From assembly GCF_021026375.1 (NCBI RefSeq), contig NZ_JAJNDB010000001.1, forward strand, positions 1,550,001 to 1,614,000: DNA of 64,000 bases. Direction: 5' to 3'. Position numbers and translations under genes: made by a program. Under the pieces are notes generated by a model. It made no database searches, was not told where the DNA came from, and saw nothing but the letters and a program-made list of their open reading frames with translations. The stretch is from Actinomycetospora endophytica (GTDB lineage Bacteria > Actinomycetota > Actinomycetes > Mycobacteriales > Pseudonocardiaceae). Positions 42,647-50,655 of the stretch are shown here, piece after piece. Position 1 is the stretch's first letter; each line of letters opens with the position of its first letter.

Positions 42647-42654
42647 GGGCGCCG

Positions 42655-42660
42655 ACCCTA
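42655..42660 (-). promoter_or_regulatory. -10 box TAGGGT of a predicted leaderless promoter
   Basis: On the minus strand TAGGGT ends 8 nt before the ATG at 42646 of arcA. Confidence 0.5.
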
Positions 42661-42752
42661 GATGGCAGGAAGGGTTCATCCTGACGTCTCGTGTCAGGGT
42701 CAAAGCCAGCACGCCGATAGGGGACCATCGCTGACGACAGCGGGTCGAGATC

Positions 42753-43580
42753 TCAGTGCGGCAGGAACGACACCTTCCCGGCCAGCAGCGCCGACCCGAC
42801 GAACGCCACGACGTCGATCAGCGCGTGCGCCCCGACGAGCGGCCACAGCCGGCCGGTGCGCTGCCAGTAGCGCCCGAACACCAGCCCCATGATCACGTTG
42901 CCCAGCCCGCCGCCGAAGCCCTGGTAGAGGTGGTACGAGCCGCGCAGCAGGGCCGAGACGACCAGTGACCGGTTCTCCGAGAGCCCGAGCCGCCGCAGCA
43001 CGGTGAGCAGCCACCCGACGACGAGGACCTCCTCGGCCCACGAGTTCGCCAGCGCCGAGAGCACGAGGACCGGCACCCGCCACCAGTGGTCGTCGAGCAC
43101 CGACGGCACCACGGTGAGGTTGATCCCGAGCGCCCGCGTGACCAGGTAGAAGCCCAGCCCGGGGATCCCGATCAGCGCGGCCAGCCCCAGCGAGGCCAGC
43201 ACGTCGCGGCCCGGGCGGGTGCCGTCGAGCCCGACCGCGCGGGGACCGGACCCGGCGCGCAGCAGCAGGTAGAGCCCCAGGCCGCCCCAGGCGACCAGCT
43301 GCAGCGACGACGCCAGCTGCGCCGCCAGGTCCACCCAGGCGTCGGTGGCGAGCGGCCGGTCGATCGAGACCTGCCGGGAGGCCAGCGGCGCCGGACCCGC
43401 GAGCGAGTCGAGCAGGGAGACCAGCGAGCGCAGGCCGGACAGGCCCAGGGTCACGGTGGCGACGACGAGGATCTCGGTCACCAGCAGCCGGCGGTCCCGC
43501 CCGTCGGCCATCGCCACGTCGGCCGGGCGCGGCGGCGAGAGCCACGCCCGCACGCGGCCCTGGGGCGGGGAGGCGGTCAT
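42753..43580 (-). CDS. CPBP-family intramembrane metalloprotease (variant motif)
   Basis: A 275-aa protein with about 7-8 transmembrane helices. The core motif is [17 protein letters not shown]; it has the EE pair, but the Arg of the usual EExxxR is replaced by a hydrophobic residue, a variant common in actinobacteria. Later motifs RGSYHLYQG and [11 protein letters not shown] supply the other His residues. The family includes CAAX prenyl proteases and Abi proteins; substrate unknown. ATG 43580 with TAGGCT 9 nt upstream (leaderless). Confidence 0.83.
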   Translation of the reverse strand: MTASPPQGRVRAWLSPPRPADVAMADGRDRRLLVTEILVVATVTLGLSGLRSLVSLLDSLAGPAPLASRQVSIDRPLATDAWVDLAAQLASSLQLVAWGGLGLYLLLRAGSGPRAVGLDGTRPGRDVLASLGLAALIGIPGLGFYLVTRALGINLTVVPSVLDDHWWRVPVLVLSALANSWAEEVLVVGWLLTVLRRLGLSENRSLVVSALLRGSYHLYQGFGGGLGNVIMGLVFGRYWQRTGRLWPLVGAHALIDVVAFVGSALLAGKVSFLPH

Positions 43581-43589
43581 CGGGCGATC

Positions 43590-43595
43590 AGCCTA
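43590..43595 (-). promoter_or_regulatory. -10 box TAGGCT of a predicted leaderless promoter
   Basis: On the minus strand TAGGCT ends 9 nt before the ATG at 43580 of the CPBP gene. The facing gene at 43639 has its own TAACCT box at 43626-43631, 7 nt before its GTG, so this gap holds two back-to-back leaderless promoters. Confidence 0.5.
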
Positions 43596-43638
43596 GGACG
43601 ACGGCGGCCACACCGCGGGCGTCGGTAACCTCGCCGGT

Positions 43639-44121
43639 GTGCGACAGGTCCTGCGAGTGCTCGCCACCGCCCGGTGGGTGGGCTGGACGCTGCTCGCGAT
43701 CGTCGCGGTGATCGTCTGCGGCGGGATGGCCTACTGGCAGCTCGGCCGGGCGGAGTCGCCCACGGGCACGCTGCTCAATGCCGGGTACGCGCTGCAGTGG
43801 CCGCTGTTCGGGGTGTTCTTCGCGGCGCTCTGGTGGCGGATGCTCCACGCCGAGTCGCAGCAGCTCGCCGTCATCCGCGGCGAGATCGAGGATCCCGACG
43901 CCGTCCCGGAGGCCGCGGAGCCCGACGGTGCCCGCCCGGCCAGGGCCGCCGTCGTCGACCCCATGACCACCGACGCCGGACCGTTCACCCCCCGCCCCGC
44001 GGGCGTGCGGCCCGGTGACGGCCAGGGTGCCCCCGTCCGCGGGCGCGCCCGGACCGACTACAACGCCATGCTCGCCGCCCTGGCCCGCTCGGACGCCGAC
44101 GCCGCCGACGAGACCCGCTGA
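43639..44121 (+). CDS. Two-helix membrane protein of unknown function
   Basis: A 160-aa protein. Two transmembrane helices (residues ~13-33, WVGWTLLAIVAVIVCGGMAY, and ~45-65, ending WWRM) precede a disordered, P/D/A-rich cytoplasmic tail. The YWQLGRAE motif after helix 1 recalls the first helix of SURF1-like proteins, but the extracellular SURF1 domain is missing. It precedes a DUF3817 gene by 19 bp, an arrangement I recall from other actinobacteria. GTG 43639 is predicted leaderless. Confidence 0.68.
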   Translation: MRQVLRVLATARWVGWTLLAIVAVIVCGGMAYWQLGRAESPTGTLLNAGYALQWPLFGVFFAALWWRMLHAESQQLAVIRGEIEDPDAVPEAAEPDGARPARAAVVDPMTTDAGPFTPRPAGVRPGDGQGAPVRGRARTDYNAMLAALARSDADAADETR

Positions 44122-44140
44122 CCTCCCCAGGAGCCCCCGC

Positions 44141-44494
44141 GTGACCGCATCGACGCCCACGACGACGCTCACCCCGAAGATCGTCTCCGCGATGAAGCGC
44201 TACCGGGTGATGGCCTGGGTCGTCGGCGTCGGGCTGCTCGTGCTCGTGCTGGTCGCGATGCCGCTCAAGTACTTCGCCGCCGACCCGCTGCTCGTCGCGA
44301 TCGTCGGGCCCATCCACGGCTTCCTCTACATGGGCTACCTGGCGCTGACGGCCGACCTCGGCGTGAAGAGCCGGTGGCCGGTCGTGCGCCTGCTGCTGGT
44401 CGCCCTGGCGGGCACGATCCCGTTCGTCTCGTTCATCGCCGAGCGGAAGGTCACCGCTCCGTTGCGGGATGCGGCGCCGGTGACGCCGGGCTGA
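44141..44494 (+). CDS. DUF3817 membrane protein
   Basis: A 117-aa protein with three transmembrane helices: YRVMAWVVGVGLLVLVLVAM, then VGPIHGFLYMGYLALTADLG with the family's conserved His, then VRLLLVALAGTIPFVSFIAE. It starts with GTG at 44141, 19 bp after the preceding gene; CCAGGAG upstream is a fair Shine-Dalgarno. Function unknown. The end overlaps the convergent DUF2470 gene by 44 bp. Confidence 0.85.
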   Translation: MTASTPTTTLTPKIVSAMKRYRVMAWVVGVGLLVLVLVAMPLKYFAADPLLVAIVGPIHGFLYMGYLALTADLGVKSRWPVVRLLLVALAGTIPFVSFIAERKVTAPLRDAAPVTPG

Positions 44495-45260
44495 GCTCGG
44501 CGAGGCGGCGGACCTCCGTCCCGAGCATCCGGGGGCAGGCGACCGGGGTCGAGAAGCCGATCCGGACGTCGTGGTCGCCGCGGTCGGTCTCCACCCGCAG
44601 CCGCAGCCCGAGCCGGTCGACGGCCAGCGGCACCACGGTGTGGTCGGGGCCGCGCAGCGCGGGCGGCAGGTGCTGGGCGAGCCCGGCGACCAGCGAGCCG
44701 TGCGCGAGCGCGAGGTGGGAGAGCCACGAGTCCCCGCAGCCCACGAACGGGTCGGCCGACGCGGCGGCGACCTCGGCGGGCGTGAACGTGCCCGTGCCCT
44801 CGGCGTCGGACAGCACCACCGATCCCGGATCCATCCGCAGCAGCACGTCCGAGTGCCCGACGTCGAGCAGCCGCTCGTCGGGGGAGTCGGCGGCGATCCG
44901 CAGCGCCGCCCGCCGCGCGACGCGGGTCGGGAGCACCCGCACGCGCCCGGCCACCCACACCAGGCCACGGACCGGCTGCCGGACCGGCAGCGGCGCGGTG
45001 TCGGTGAGCTCGAGCATCACCGGCAGGTACTCCCGGGCACGGGTGAGGGTCACGAGCGGGTGGTCCGCGGCCAGCTGCAGCGTCGCGGCCCCGGAGGCGG
45101 GCACGTGGTGCAGGACCGGGGTGACCCGGCCGCCGTCGTCGGGATCGGACCCCTCCAGGGGCCCGGCGATCAGTGCCGCGCCGCTCGCGCGGACCGCGGT
45201 GGCCCGGGCGCGCTCGGCCGGGCTCGGGACGGGCGGCTGGTGCGGGCAGCTCCTGGCCAT
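44451..45260 (-). CDS. DUF2470 / pyridoxamine-oxidase-like protein, iron-regulated
   Basis: A 269-aa protein. The N-terminal part resembles a split-barrel flavin/haem-binding domain (VLHHVPASGAATLQLAADHP ... LVWVAGRVRVLP). The C-terminal ~90 residues have the DUF2470 pattern (LSHLALAHGSLVAGLAQHLP ... VPLAVDRLGLRLRVET). Proteins of this architecture, including HugZ relatives, are linked to haem-iron use. ATG 45260 has GGAGGAG upstream, and a 17/19 DtxR/IdeR box lies 24 bp before it, so expression should rise when iron is low. Confidence 0.78.
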   Translation of the reverse strand: MARSCPHQPPVPSPAERARATAVRASGAALIAGPLEGSDPDDGGRVTPVLHHVPASGAATLQLAADHPLVTLTRAREYLPVMLELTDTAPLPVRQPVRGLVWVAGRVRVLPTRVARRAALRIAADSPDERLLDVGHSDVLLRMDPGSVVLSDAEGTGTFTPAEVAAASADPFVGCGDSWLSHLALAHGSLVAGLAQHLPPALRGPDHTVVPLAVDRLGLRLRVETDRGDHDVRIGFSTPVACPRMLGTEVRRLAELSPASPAPHPATER

Positions 45261-45283
45261 CGGGCTCCTCCGGATCCTGTCGG

Positions 45284-45302
45284 TTAGGTGAGCCTAACCG
45301 AA
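45284..45302 (-). promoter_or_regulatory. DtxR/IdeR iron box
   Basis: The 19-bp site TTAGGTGAGCCTAACCGAA matches the DtxR/IdeR consensus TTAGGTTAGSCTAACCTAA at 17 positions and is nearly palindromic. On the minus strand it contains TAGGCT, a plausible -10 box, so bound IdeR-Fe would block the DUF2470 promoter. A plus-strand gene at 45421 could also be affected. Confidence 0.85.
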
Positions 45303-45408
45303 CTCATGCCGGGGAGAGCAAGACCTGATCTCGTGGTCGCCCCGCTCGGTGCTTTCGTCCCCGCCGCCGCCGTTCGCCCCGGTGCGGAACCGGGTACGAC
45401 GCGACCGC

Positions 45409-45414
45409 TACCGT
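45409..45414 (+). promoter_or_regulatory. -10 box TACCGT of a predicted leaderless promoter
   Basis: TACCGT ends 6 nt before the GTG at 45421; no Shine-Dalgarno is present. Confidence 0.45.
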
Positions 45415-45420
45415 TCCCTC

Positions 45421-46416
45421 GTGTCCACCGTCCCCCAGGCCGGTGGGGCACCGGTCGACGGTGTGCCCCCGCTCCTCGCGCGCCTCCTCGACGACGCCGC
45501 ACTCGTCTCGCCGGGTCCCCGGCTCGAGATGTCCGACGTGCTCGAGTCCCACCTCGACGCGCGCGCCGGCGATCACGGTGGCCTGCTCGGGTCGCTGGTG
45601 GTGCCGGTGTCCCGGTTGCAGGAGTTCGTCGCCGAGCTGGTGAAGCGCCGACCGGCCGCCCCGGTGCCGATCACGCTCTCGGTCGACACCGGCCTCGGCG
45701 GGGTGCCGAAGGCGCTGTCGCTGACCACCTCGCGCGCCGCGCTGCTCACCACCGCCATGGTCGAGATGCCCGCCCCGCACGACGTGGACTCGGTCTGGCT
45801 CGAGCGCGTCACCGAGTTCGTCCCCGACGACGTCGTCGCCGTCGTCGAGCCCCGCCGTCCCGACGCCGACGGGTCCGACGACTGGATCGACGGCGTCCGC
45901 CGGGTCGTCGGGCACGGGTGCCGGCCCAAGCTGCGCTGCGGCGGCGACCGTGCCGGCGCGTTCCCCGGGGTCACCGACGTGTCGCGGTTCCTCGCGGTCC
46001 TCGCCGCCTCCGGCCGCTCCTTCACCGCGAGCATCGGACTGCAGGGCGCGGCCCGCCACGTCGACCCGGAGACCGGGTTCGACCACCACGGCTGGCTCAA
46101 CCTCATGGTGGCGGTCACCCGGGCGCTGCGCTCCGTCCCGGAGCCGCCCGCCGGCGGACCCGACGACGGCGGCCGCGGCTCCGGCTCCGAGGACGACGAC
46201 GAGGGCCCGCGGGAGATCCCCGTCGTCGACCCGTCCCCGGAGCTCGTGGAGGCCGTCCGCGGCGCCCTGGACGCCACGGACGCGGCCGCGCTGGCGGCGG
46301 AGGTCTCCGCGGTCGACGAGCCGACGGCCACCCGCGTGCGGGCGCACCTGTCGTCGTTCGGCTCCACCGCGCCCGCCGACCAGGGCGCCGAGATGGCCCG
46401 CCTGGGCCTGGTCTGA
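45421..46416 (+). CDS. Conserved actinobacterial protein of unknown function
   Basis: A 331-aa soluble protein. The order of segments ITLSVDTGLGGVPKALSL, VVAVVEPRRPD, PKLRCGG...AFPGVTDVSRFL, FTASIGLQGAARHVD and HHGWLNLMVA suggests a TIM-barrel-like fold with conserved Arg/Cys/His. A D/E/G-rich linker and a small helical tail follow. I have seen similar sequences in other actinobacteria without a known role. GTG 45421 is favoured by the leaderless -10 box. It ends 1 nt before the pheA start and is probably in one operon. Confidence 0.65.
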   Translation: MSTVPQAGGAPVDGVPPLLARLLDDAALVSPGPRLEMSDVLESHLDARAGDHGGLLGSLVVPVSRLQEFVAELVKRRPAAPVPITLSVDTGLGGVPKALSLTTSRAALLTTAMVEMPAPHDVDSVWLERVTEFVPDDVVAVVEPRRPDADGSDDWIDGVRRVVGHGCRPKLRCGGDRAGAFPGVTDVSRFLAVLAASGRSFTASIGLQGAARHVDPETGFDHHGWLNLMVAVTRALRSVPEPPAGGPDDGGRGSGSEDDDEGPREIPVVDPSPELVEAVRGALDATDAAALAAEVSAVDEPTATRVRAHLSSFGSTAPADQGAEMARLGLV

Positions 46417-46417
46417 C

Positions 46418-47401
46418 GTGACCGCGCCCGACATCGCGTTCCTCGGGCCGCACGGCACCTTCTGCGAGCAGGCCCTGCGCTCGCTCGTCGAGGCGCCGGG
46501 CTCGGCGCTCGCCGGATCGCGCCTGCGTCCGGCCGCCAGCACCACCGCCGCGCTCGACCTGCTGCGCGCGGGCGAGGTCGGGCTCGCGTGCGTGCCGATC
46601 GAGAGCTCGGTCGAGGGCGCGGTGCCGGCCACGATGGACGGGCTCGTGGAGGCGCCGTCGGTGGTGGTCGTGCGGGAGATCCTGCTGCCGGTGCGCTTCG
46701 CCGTGCTGGTGCGGCCCGGGACGACGCACGACGACGTCCGCACCGTGGCCTCGCACCCGCACGGCGAGGCGCAGACCCGTCGGTGGCTCGCCGCGCACCT
46801 GCCCGCCGCCGAGGTCCGCATGACGCCCTCCACGGCCGCGGCCGCGGCCGCCGTGGCCGACGGGCAGGTGGACGCCGCGGTGTGCGCACCGGTGGCCGCC
46901 GGGCACTACGGCCTGGAGATCCTCGCCGACGGGGTGCACGACACCGGCGACGCGGTGACCCGCTTCGTCGTCGCGGCCCCGGCCGGCTCCCGGCTCCCCG
47001 CGCCGACCGGCAGCGACCGCACCTCGATCGCCGCGACCACGGTCAACGAGCCCGGCGCGCTGCTGGCGATCCTCACCGAGTTCGCGATCCGCGGGGTCGA
47101 CCTCACGCGCATCGAGTCCCGCCCCTCGAAGGAGCGGCTCGGGACCTACTGGTTCTTCCTCGACGGGGCGGGCCACGTCGCCGAGCCGGCGATGGGGGAG
47201 GCGCTCGCCGCCCTGCACCGCCGCTGCACCGAGCTCCGGTTCCTGGGCTCGTACCCCCGCGCGACGGTGCCCGCCGGCTCGACCGCGCCCTCGCCGCCCG
47301 TCGCTCCTCCGGTTCCCGGGCAGGGGACCGGCGACTACGACGCGGCCGCGGGGTGGCTCACCGCACTGCGTGACGTCCCGGACGACGCCCTCGGCATCTG
47401 A
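46418..47401 (+). CDS. pheA: Prephenate dehydratase
   Basis: A 327-aa monofunctional enzyme of phenylalanine synthesis (prephenate to phenylpyruvate). The PDT domain starts IAFLGPHGTFCEQAL, continues VPIESSVEGAVP, and ends near GDAVTRFVV, which carries the catalytic TRF. An ACT domain with SIAATTVNEPGALLAIL and the ESRPS phenylalanine-binding motif follows, indicating feedback inhibition. A ~35-residue P/G-rich tail is extra. GTG 46418 lies 1 nt after the preceding stop; the next gene follows within 15 nt. Confidence 0.94.
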   Translation: MTAPDIAFLGPHGTFCEQALRSLVEAPGSALAGSRLRPAASTTAALDLLRAGEVGLACVPIESSVEGAVPATMDGLVEAPSVVVVREILLPVRFAVLVRPGTTHDDVRTVASHPHGEAQTRRWLAAHLPAAEVRMTPSTAAAAAAVADGQVDAAVCAPVAAGHYGLEILADGVHDTGDAVTRFVVAAPAGSRLPAPTGSDRTSIAATTVNEPGALLAILTEFAIRGVDLTRIESRPSKERLGTYWFFLDGAGHVAEPAMGEALAALHRRCTELRFLGSYPRATVPAGSTAPSPPVAPPVPGQGTGDYDAAAGWLTALRDVPDDALGI

Positions 47402-47416
47402 GCGGGCGTGGTAGTG

Positions 47417-48076
47417 ATGGGAGTCGTGCTGCGCCTCGTGCTCGCCCGTCACGGCCAGACCCCGGCGAACGTCGCGAAGACCCTCGACACGCTGCTCCCG
47501 GGACCAGGACTGACCGACCTCGGCCGCCTGCAGGCCGAGGCGCTCGGCAAGGAGCTCGCCGCCGACCCGTCGGGGCCGGTCACGGCCCTCGTCAGCTCCC
47601 CGGCCCGGCGCGCCCGCGAGACCGCGGGACTCGTCGCGCCTGCCCTCGGGCTCACCCCGGGGGTCGTGGACGGCACCCACGAGGTGCAGGTCGGCGAGCT
47701 CGAGGGGCACAACGACGAGGCGTCCATCGAGCGCTTCCGCGCCACGTACGACGCCTGGCGCGAGGGCGACGTCACCGCGCGGATGCCGGGGGGCGAGTCC
47801 GGCCAGGACGTGCTGGACCGCTACCTCCCCGCGCTCGAGGGGCTGCGCGCCGAGCACCGCGACGGCACCGTCGTGCTGGTCAGCCACGGGGCGGTGCTGC
47901 GGCTCGTCGCGCACGCGCTGGTGGGGGAGATCCCGGACCTCGGCTCCGACGACCACGTCGACAACTGCGGGCGCGTGGTGCTCCGGGCGGTCCCGGACGC
48001 CGGGTGGTCGCTCGAGGCGTGGCGCCGCGAGGCCCCGGGCGGGCTGGCCTCGAACCGCGACGCGACCGGCGGATAG
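47417..48076 (+). CDS. Histidine phosphatase (phosphoglycerate-mutase-like)
   Basis: A 219-aa enzyme. The catalytic LARHGQTPANV is at residues ~8-18, SSPARRARETA follows, the acid is in EVQVGELEGHND, and the second His is in VLVSHGAVLRLVAH. This is a broad phosphatase family; in mycobacteria the gene after pheA is a similar PGM-like protein. ATG 47417 or GTG 47408; neither is decisive. Likely in the pheA operon. Confidence 0.87.
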   Translation: MGVVLRLVLARHGQTPANVAKTLDTLLPGPGLTDLGRLQAEALGKELAADPSGPVTALVSSPARRARETAGLVAPALGLTPGVVDGTHEVQVGELEGHNDEASIERFRATYDAWREGDVTARMPGGESGQDVLDRYLPALEGLRAEHRDGTVVLVSHGAVLRLVAHALVGEIPDLGSDDHVDNCGRVVLRAVPDAGWSLEAWRREAPGGLASNRDATGG

Positions 48077-48081
48077 GTGCG

Positions 48082-48423
48082 CTAGCCCCAGCCCAGCCGG
48101 TGCAGCGTGTCGTCGTCGATCCCGAAGTGGTGCGCGATCTCGTGCACCACGGTGATCGCGACCTCGTCCCGCAGCTCGTCCTCGTCGTCGCCGCACATCT
48201 CGACCAGGGCGTCGCGGTAGAGCGTGATCCGGTCGGGCAGGACGCCGCCGTAGTCGCTGGTCCGCTCGGTGAGCGCGACGCCGTCGTAGAGCCCCAGCAG
48301 GTCCGGCTCCTCGGGATGGCGCCCCTCGACCAGCACGACGACGTTGTCCATCGCCCGCAGCAGCTCGTCCGGGAGCTCGTCGAGGGCCTCCCCGACGAGC
48401 TCCTCGAACCGCTCCGGGTCCAC
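48082..48423 (-). CDS. Small zincin-like metallopeptidase
   Basis: A 113-aa protein. The zinc motif HEIAHHFGIDDDTLHRLG (HExxHxxxxD-type) is at the C-terminus, and the family's MDNVVVLVEGR and EEPDLLGLYDGVAL are in the middle. Such 'metallopeptidase family' proteins are small actinobacterial zincins of unknown substrate. GTG 48423 is the best start because family members begin with a (V/I)xxExFE segment. It follows the septum-formation gene by 14 bp and is likely co-transcribed. Confidence 0.83.
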   Translation of the reverse strand: MDPERFEELVGEALDELPDELLRAMDNVVVLVEGRHPEEPDLLGLYDGVALTERTSDYGGVLPDRITLYRDALVEMCGDDEDELRDEVAITVVHEIAHHFGIDDDTLHRLGWG

Positions 48424-48437
48424 CGCCGGGCGGGCCT

Positions 48438-49652
48438 CTAGTTGCCCTGGTTCGCGCCGGGCAGCAGCGGCGGGAGCGAGGGCAGCACGCGCGGGACGCC
48501 CGGCGCGGCGGGCGCCTGGCTCGCCGGCGCCTGCTGGGCGGGTGCCGCCGTCGTCGGCGCGGCCGTGTCGGACGGCTCGACGGCGGGTGCGCCTGCGGGC
48601 GGCAGCGGGTCCGGGGAGGCCGGGGCCGAGCCGCCGATCTTCACGCCGTCCTTCACCGCGCCGGTCAGCGGGGCGAAGCCGGAGTTGTCGCCGAGCAGCG
48701 AGCCCATGTTGCAGCTCACGCGGCGGGTGCCCGCGTCCCAGGACGCCTGGTTGACGTTGGTCCAGTAGACGGTGAGCTTCGAGTCGGTGAGCTTCTGCGC
48801 GCCGACCGCGTTCTGCGCGACCTTGGCGCACTCGGGCTGCAGGTAGTTGTCCTGGTCGTCGACCGAGGGCAGGTTCCCGGTGAACTTCTGGCCGAGGTCC
48901 ACGGTGCCCGCGACCTCGGCGGCGTGGGTCTTCGCGCACGAGGAGACCGGGTCGGACACCTCCTTGCCGTTGAGCCCGAGGCAGGTGCCCGGCGAGAAGA
49001 CCACGGCCTGGTCGGCGTCGGCGACCTTGCCCGTCGACGAGAACAGCGCCCCGCTGGTCCCCGGGGCCTGCAGGCCGCAGCGCACCGTGCGGTCACCGTC
49101 GGCCCAGGCGGCGGCCGTGGGCTTGAGCGCGCCCACCTTGTAGCGGCCGGTCGGGTCGAGCGGCTTGCCCACGTACTTCTGCACCAGCGTCCCGCACTGG
49201 TTGGAGACGACGGTCTGCCAGGCGGCGTCGTTCGGGAACGGCGCGCCGTCGGGCTGCGCCGCGTTCACCGGGCCGGCCGTCTCGAACAGGTGCGACTGCG
49301 TGCAGTCGACCTGCTTGACGTCCGAGCCGTCGGCGCGCTGCCAGTTCAGGCACGTGCCCGGGGCGGAGGAGAGCTCCGGACGGTCCGACGCCGGACCACT
49401 GCTCGACCCGCCGAGGACCCCCGGCGACGAGCCGCTCGAGTCGCCCGCGAGCCCGAGGAAGCCCAGCCCGTTCCCGGTGGCCGCGAAGGCACTGGCGGCG
49501 AGGAGCATGATCAGCGCACCGGCCAGGATGCCGACGACCCCGCGGCGCGCGACCAACCGTCGCGCGGCGTGATCGTCGGTGTCGTCCGCCGCCCGATCGT
49601 GGCTGTCGTCGTTGCGTCCTCGGCCCGAGGACGGACGTTCCCGTAGGACCAT
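48438..49652 (-). CDS. Septum formation family membrane protein
   Basis: A 404-aa protein: cytoplasmic basic N-terminus, one transmembrane helix (residues ~37-58, GVVGILAGALIMLLAASAFA), then two extracellular repeats of the Septum_form domain. Each repeat has the cysteine pattern CLNW...V.C...H..E..G (first near residue 100, second around CLGLNGKEVSD). A P/A-rich C-terminal tail (residues ~335-404) follows. Related proteins act at the division septum or cell wall. The short gap to the divergent gene at 49735 holds both promoters. Confidence 0.8.
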   Translation of the reverse strand: MVLRERPSSGRGRNDDSHDRAADDTDDHAARRLVARRGVVGILAGALIMLLAASAFAATGNGLGFLGLAGDSSGSSPGVLGGSSSGPASDRPELSSAPGTCLNWQRADGSDVKQVDCTQSHLFETAGPVNAAQPDGAPFPNDAAWQTVVSNQCGTLVQKYVGKPLDPTGRYKVGALKPTAAAWADGDRTVRCGLQAPGTSGALFSSTGKVADADQAVVFSPGTCLGLNGKEVSDPVSSCAKTHAAEVAGTVDLGQKFTGNLPSVDDQDNYLQPECAKVAQNAVGAQKLTDSKLTVYWTNVNQASWDAGTRRVSCNMGSLLGDNSGFAPLTGAVKDGVKIGGSAPASPDPLPPAGAPAVEPSDTAAPTTAAPAQQAPASQAPAAPGVPRVLPSLPPLLPGANQGN

Positions 49653-49734
49653 GGTGCTGACATCATGCCGCGTGCCGGACTTGTCTTCCTCGTGGGGGGA
49701 CCCTTAACCGGTCGGGTGGGACGGGAGTGAGGAC

Positions 49735-50625
49735 ATGAGCGAGGACACCGGCGGCACGCCGCGCCGGACCGACGGATCCGCGGACGACGCGACGCCGCCG
49801 TCGGGCACCCCGGCCGTCGGTGGCTCCTCCGCGTCCGGGGCGCCCACCGAGCGCACCGCTGAGCCCTGGTGGAACGCGAGCTCCGACGGGGAGACGGCCG
49901 GCGGGTCGACCGGCCGCCACGCCGCGGTGGGGGAGGTCGAGGAGCCCGACTCGACGGACACGACCGGAGAGGCCGCCGCGGGTGCCCCCGACGAGGAGCC
50001 GCGACGCGGCCGGGTCCGCTACCAGGACCCCGAGACCACGACGCCGCGGGAGCCGACCGTCGCCGAGCAGCGCGCGCGGCGGGAGGCCGAGCGCCGGCAG
50101 AAGGCGCAGGAGGAGGCGGCGGCCGCCGCCGCGCAGCGCAAGTCGAAGATCCGCAAGCGGGTGCTCATCGGGGGCGGGGTCGCCGTCGGGGTCGCGGCCG
50201 TCGTCGCCATCGCCTACGCCGCGTCCTCGGGCGGCGGCGACGAGGTCAACGCCCAGTGCACCGACCAGAACGGTGTGGTCGTCGACGACAACTTCTGCTC
50301 GGGCACCCCGACCAACGGGTCGTACCACGGCGGCTTCGTCCCGATCTTCCTCGGCGGGTTCGGCAACCAGTACCACTACAACTACGGCTCGAGCTCGCCC
50401 ATCGGCACCGTCGCGAGCGGCGGATCGACCACGGCACCGCCCAGCGGTACGAGCATCCGCAGCGGCACCTCGGGCAGCAGCCTCGGCTCCACGTCCTCCA
50501 GCGGGACGGTCAGCCGCGGCGGCCTCGGCGTCTCGGGGAGCTCGTCCTCGTCGGGCTCGGGGTCCAAGGGCTCGTCGTCGGGCTCGGGTTCGTCGTCCGG
50601 CTCCGGCTCGTCGTCGGGCAGCTGA
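49735..50625 (+). CDS. YgiB-like membrane protein with Ser/Gly-rich tail
   Basis: A 296-aa protein. A 140-residue acidic disordered cytoplasmic N-terminus ends in a K/R-rich stretch (RRQKAQEEAAAAAAQRKSKI). A transmembrane helix (VLIGGGVAVGVAAVVAIAYA) leads to an outer part with AQCTDQNGVVVDDNFCSGT, a Y/H/G-rich segment, and a S/G/T-rich tail containing TVSRGGLG. That RGG(F/L)G motif and the S-rich end recall E. coli YgiB (DUF1190), whose gene also precedes a GSP-synthase-like gene. ATG with GGGAGTGAGG upstream. Confidence 0.68.
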   Translation: MSEDTGGTPRRTDGSADDATPPSGTPAVGGSSASGAPTERTAEPWWNASSDGETAGGSTGRHAAVGEVEEPDSTDTTGEAAAGAPDEEPRRGRVRYQDPETTTPREPTVAEQRARREAERRQKAQEEAAAAAAQRKSKIRKRVLIGGGVAVGVAAVVAIAYAASSGGGDEVNAQCTDQNGVVVDDNFCSGTPTNGSYHGGFVPIFLGGFGNQYHYNYGSSSPIGTVASGGSTTAPPSGTSIRSGTSGSSLGSTSSSGTVSRGGLGVSGSSSSSGSGSKGSSSGSGSSSGSGSSSGS

Positions 50626-50655
50626 GCAGCACCCCCACCACCCGAGAGGACGCGC

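Noticed and set aside
42753-43580. Pseudogene call for the CPBP protease because the Arg of EExxxR is missing
   Set aside because: The EEVLVVG variant is common in intact actinobacterial members and the rest of the protein is full length.
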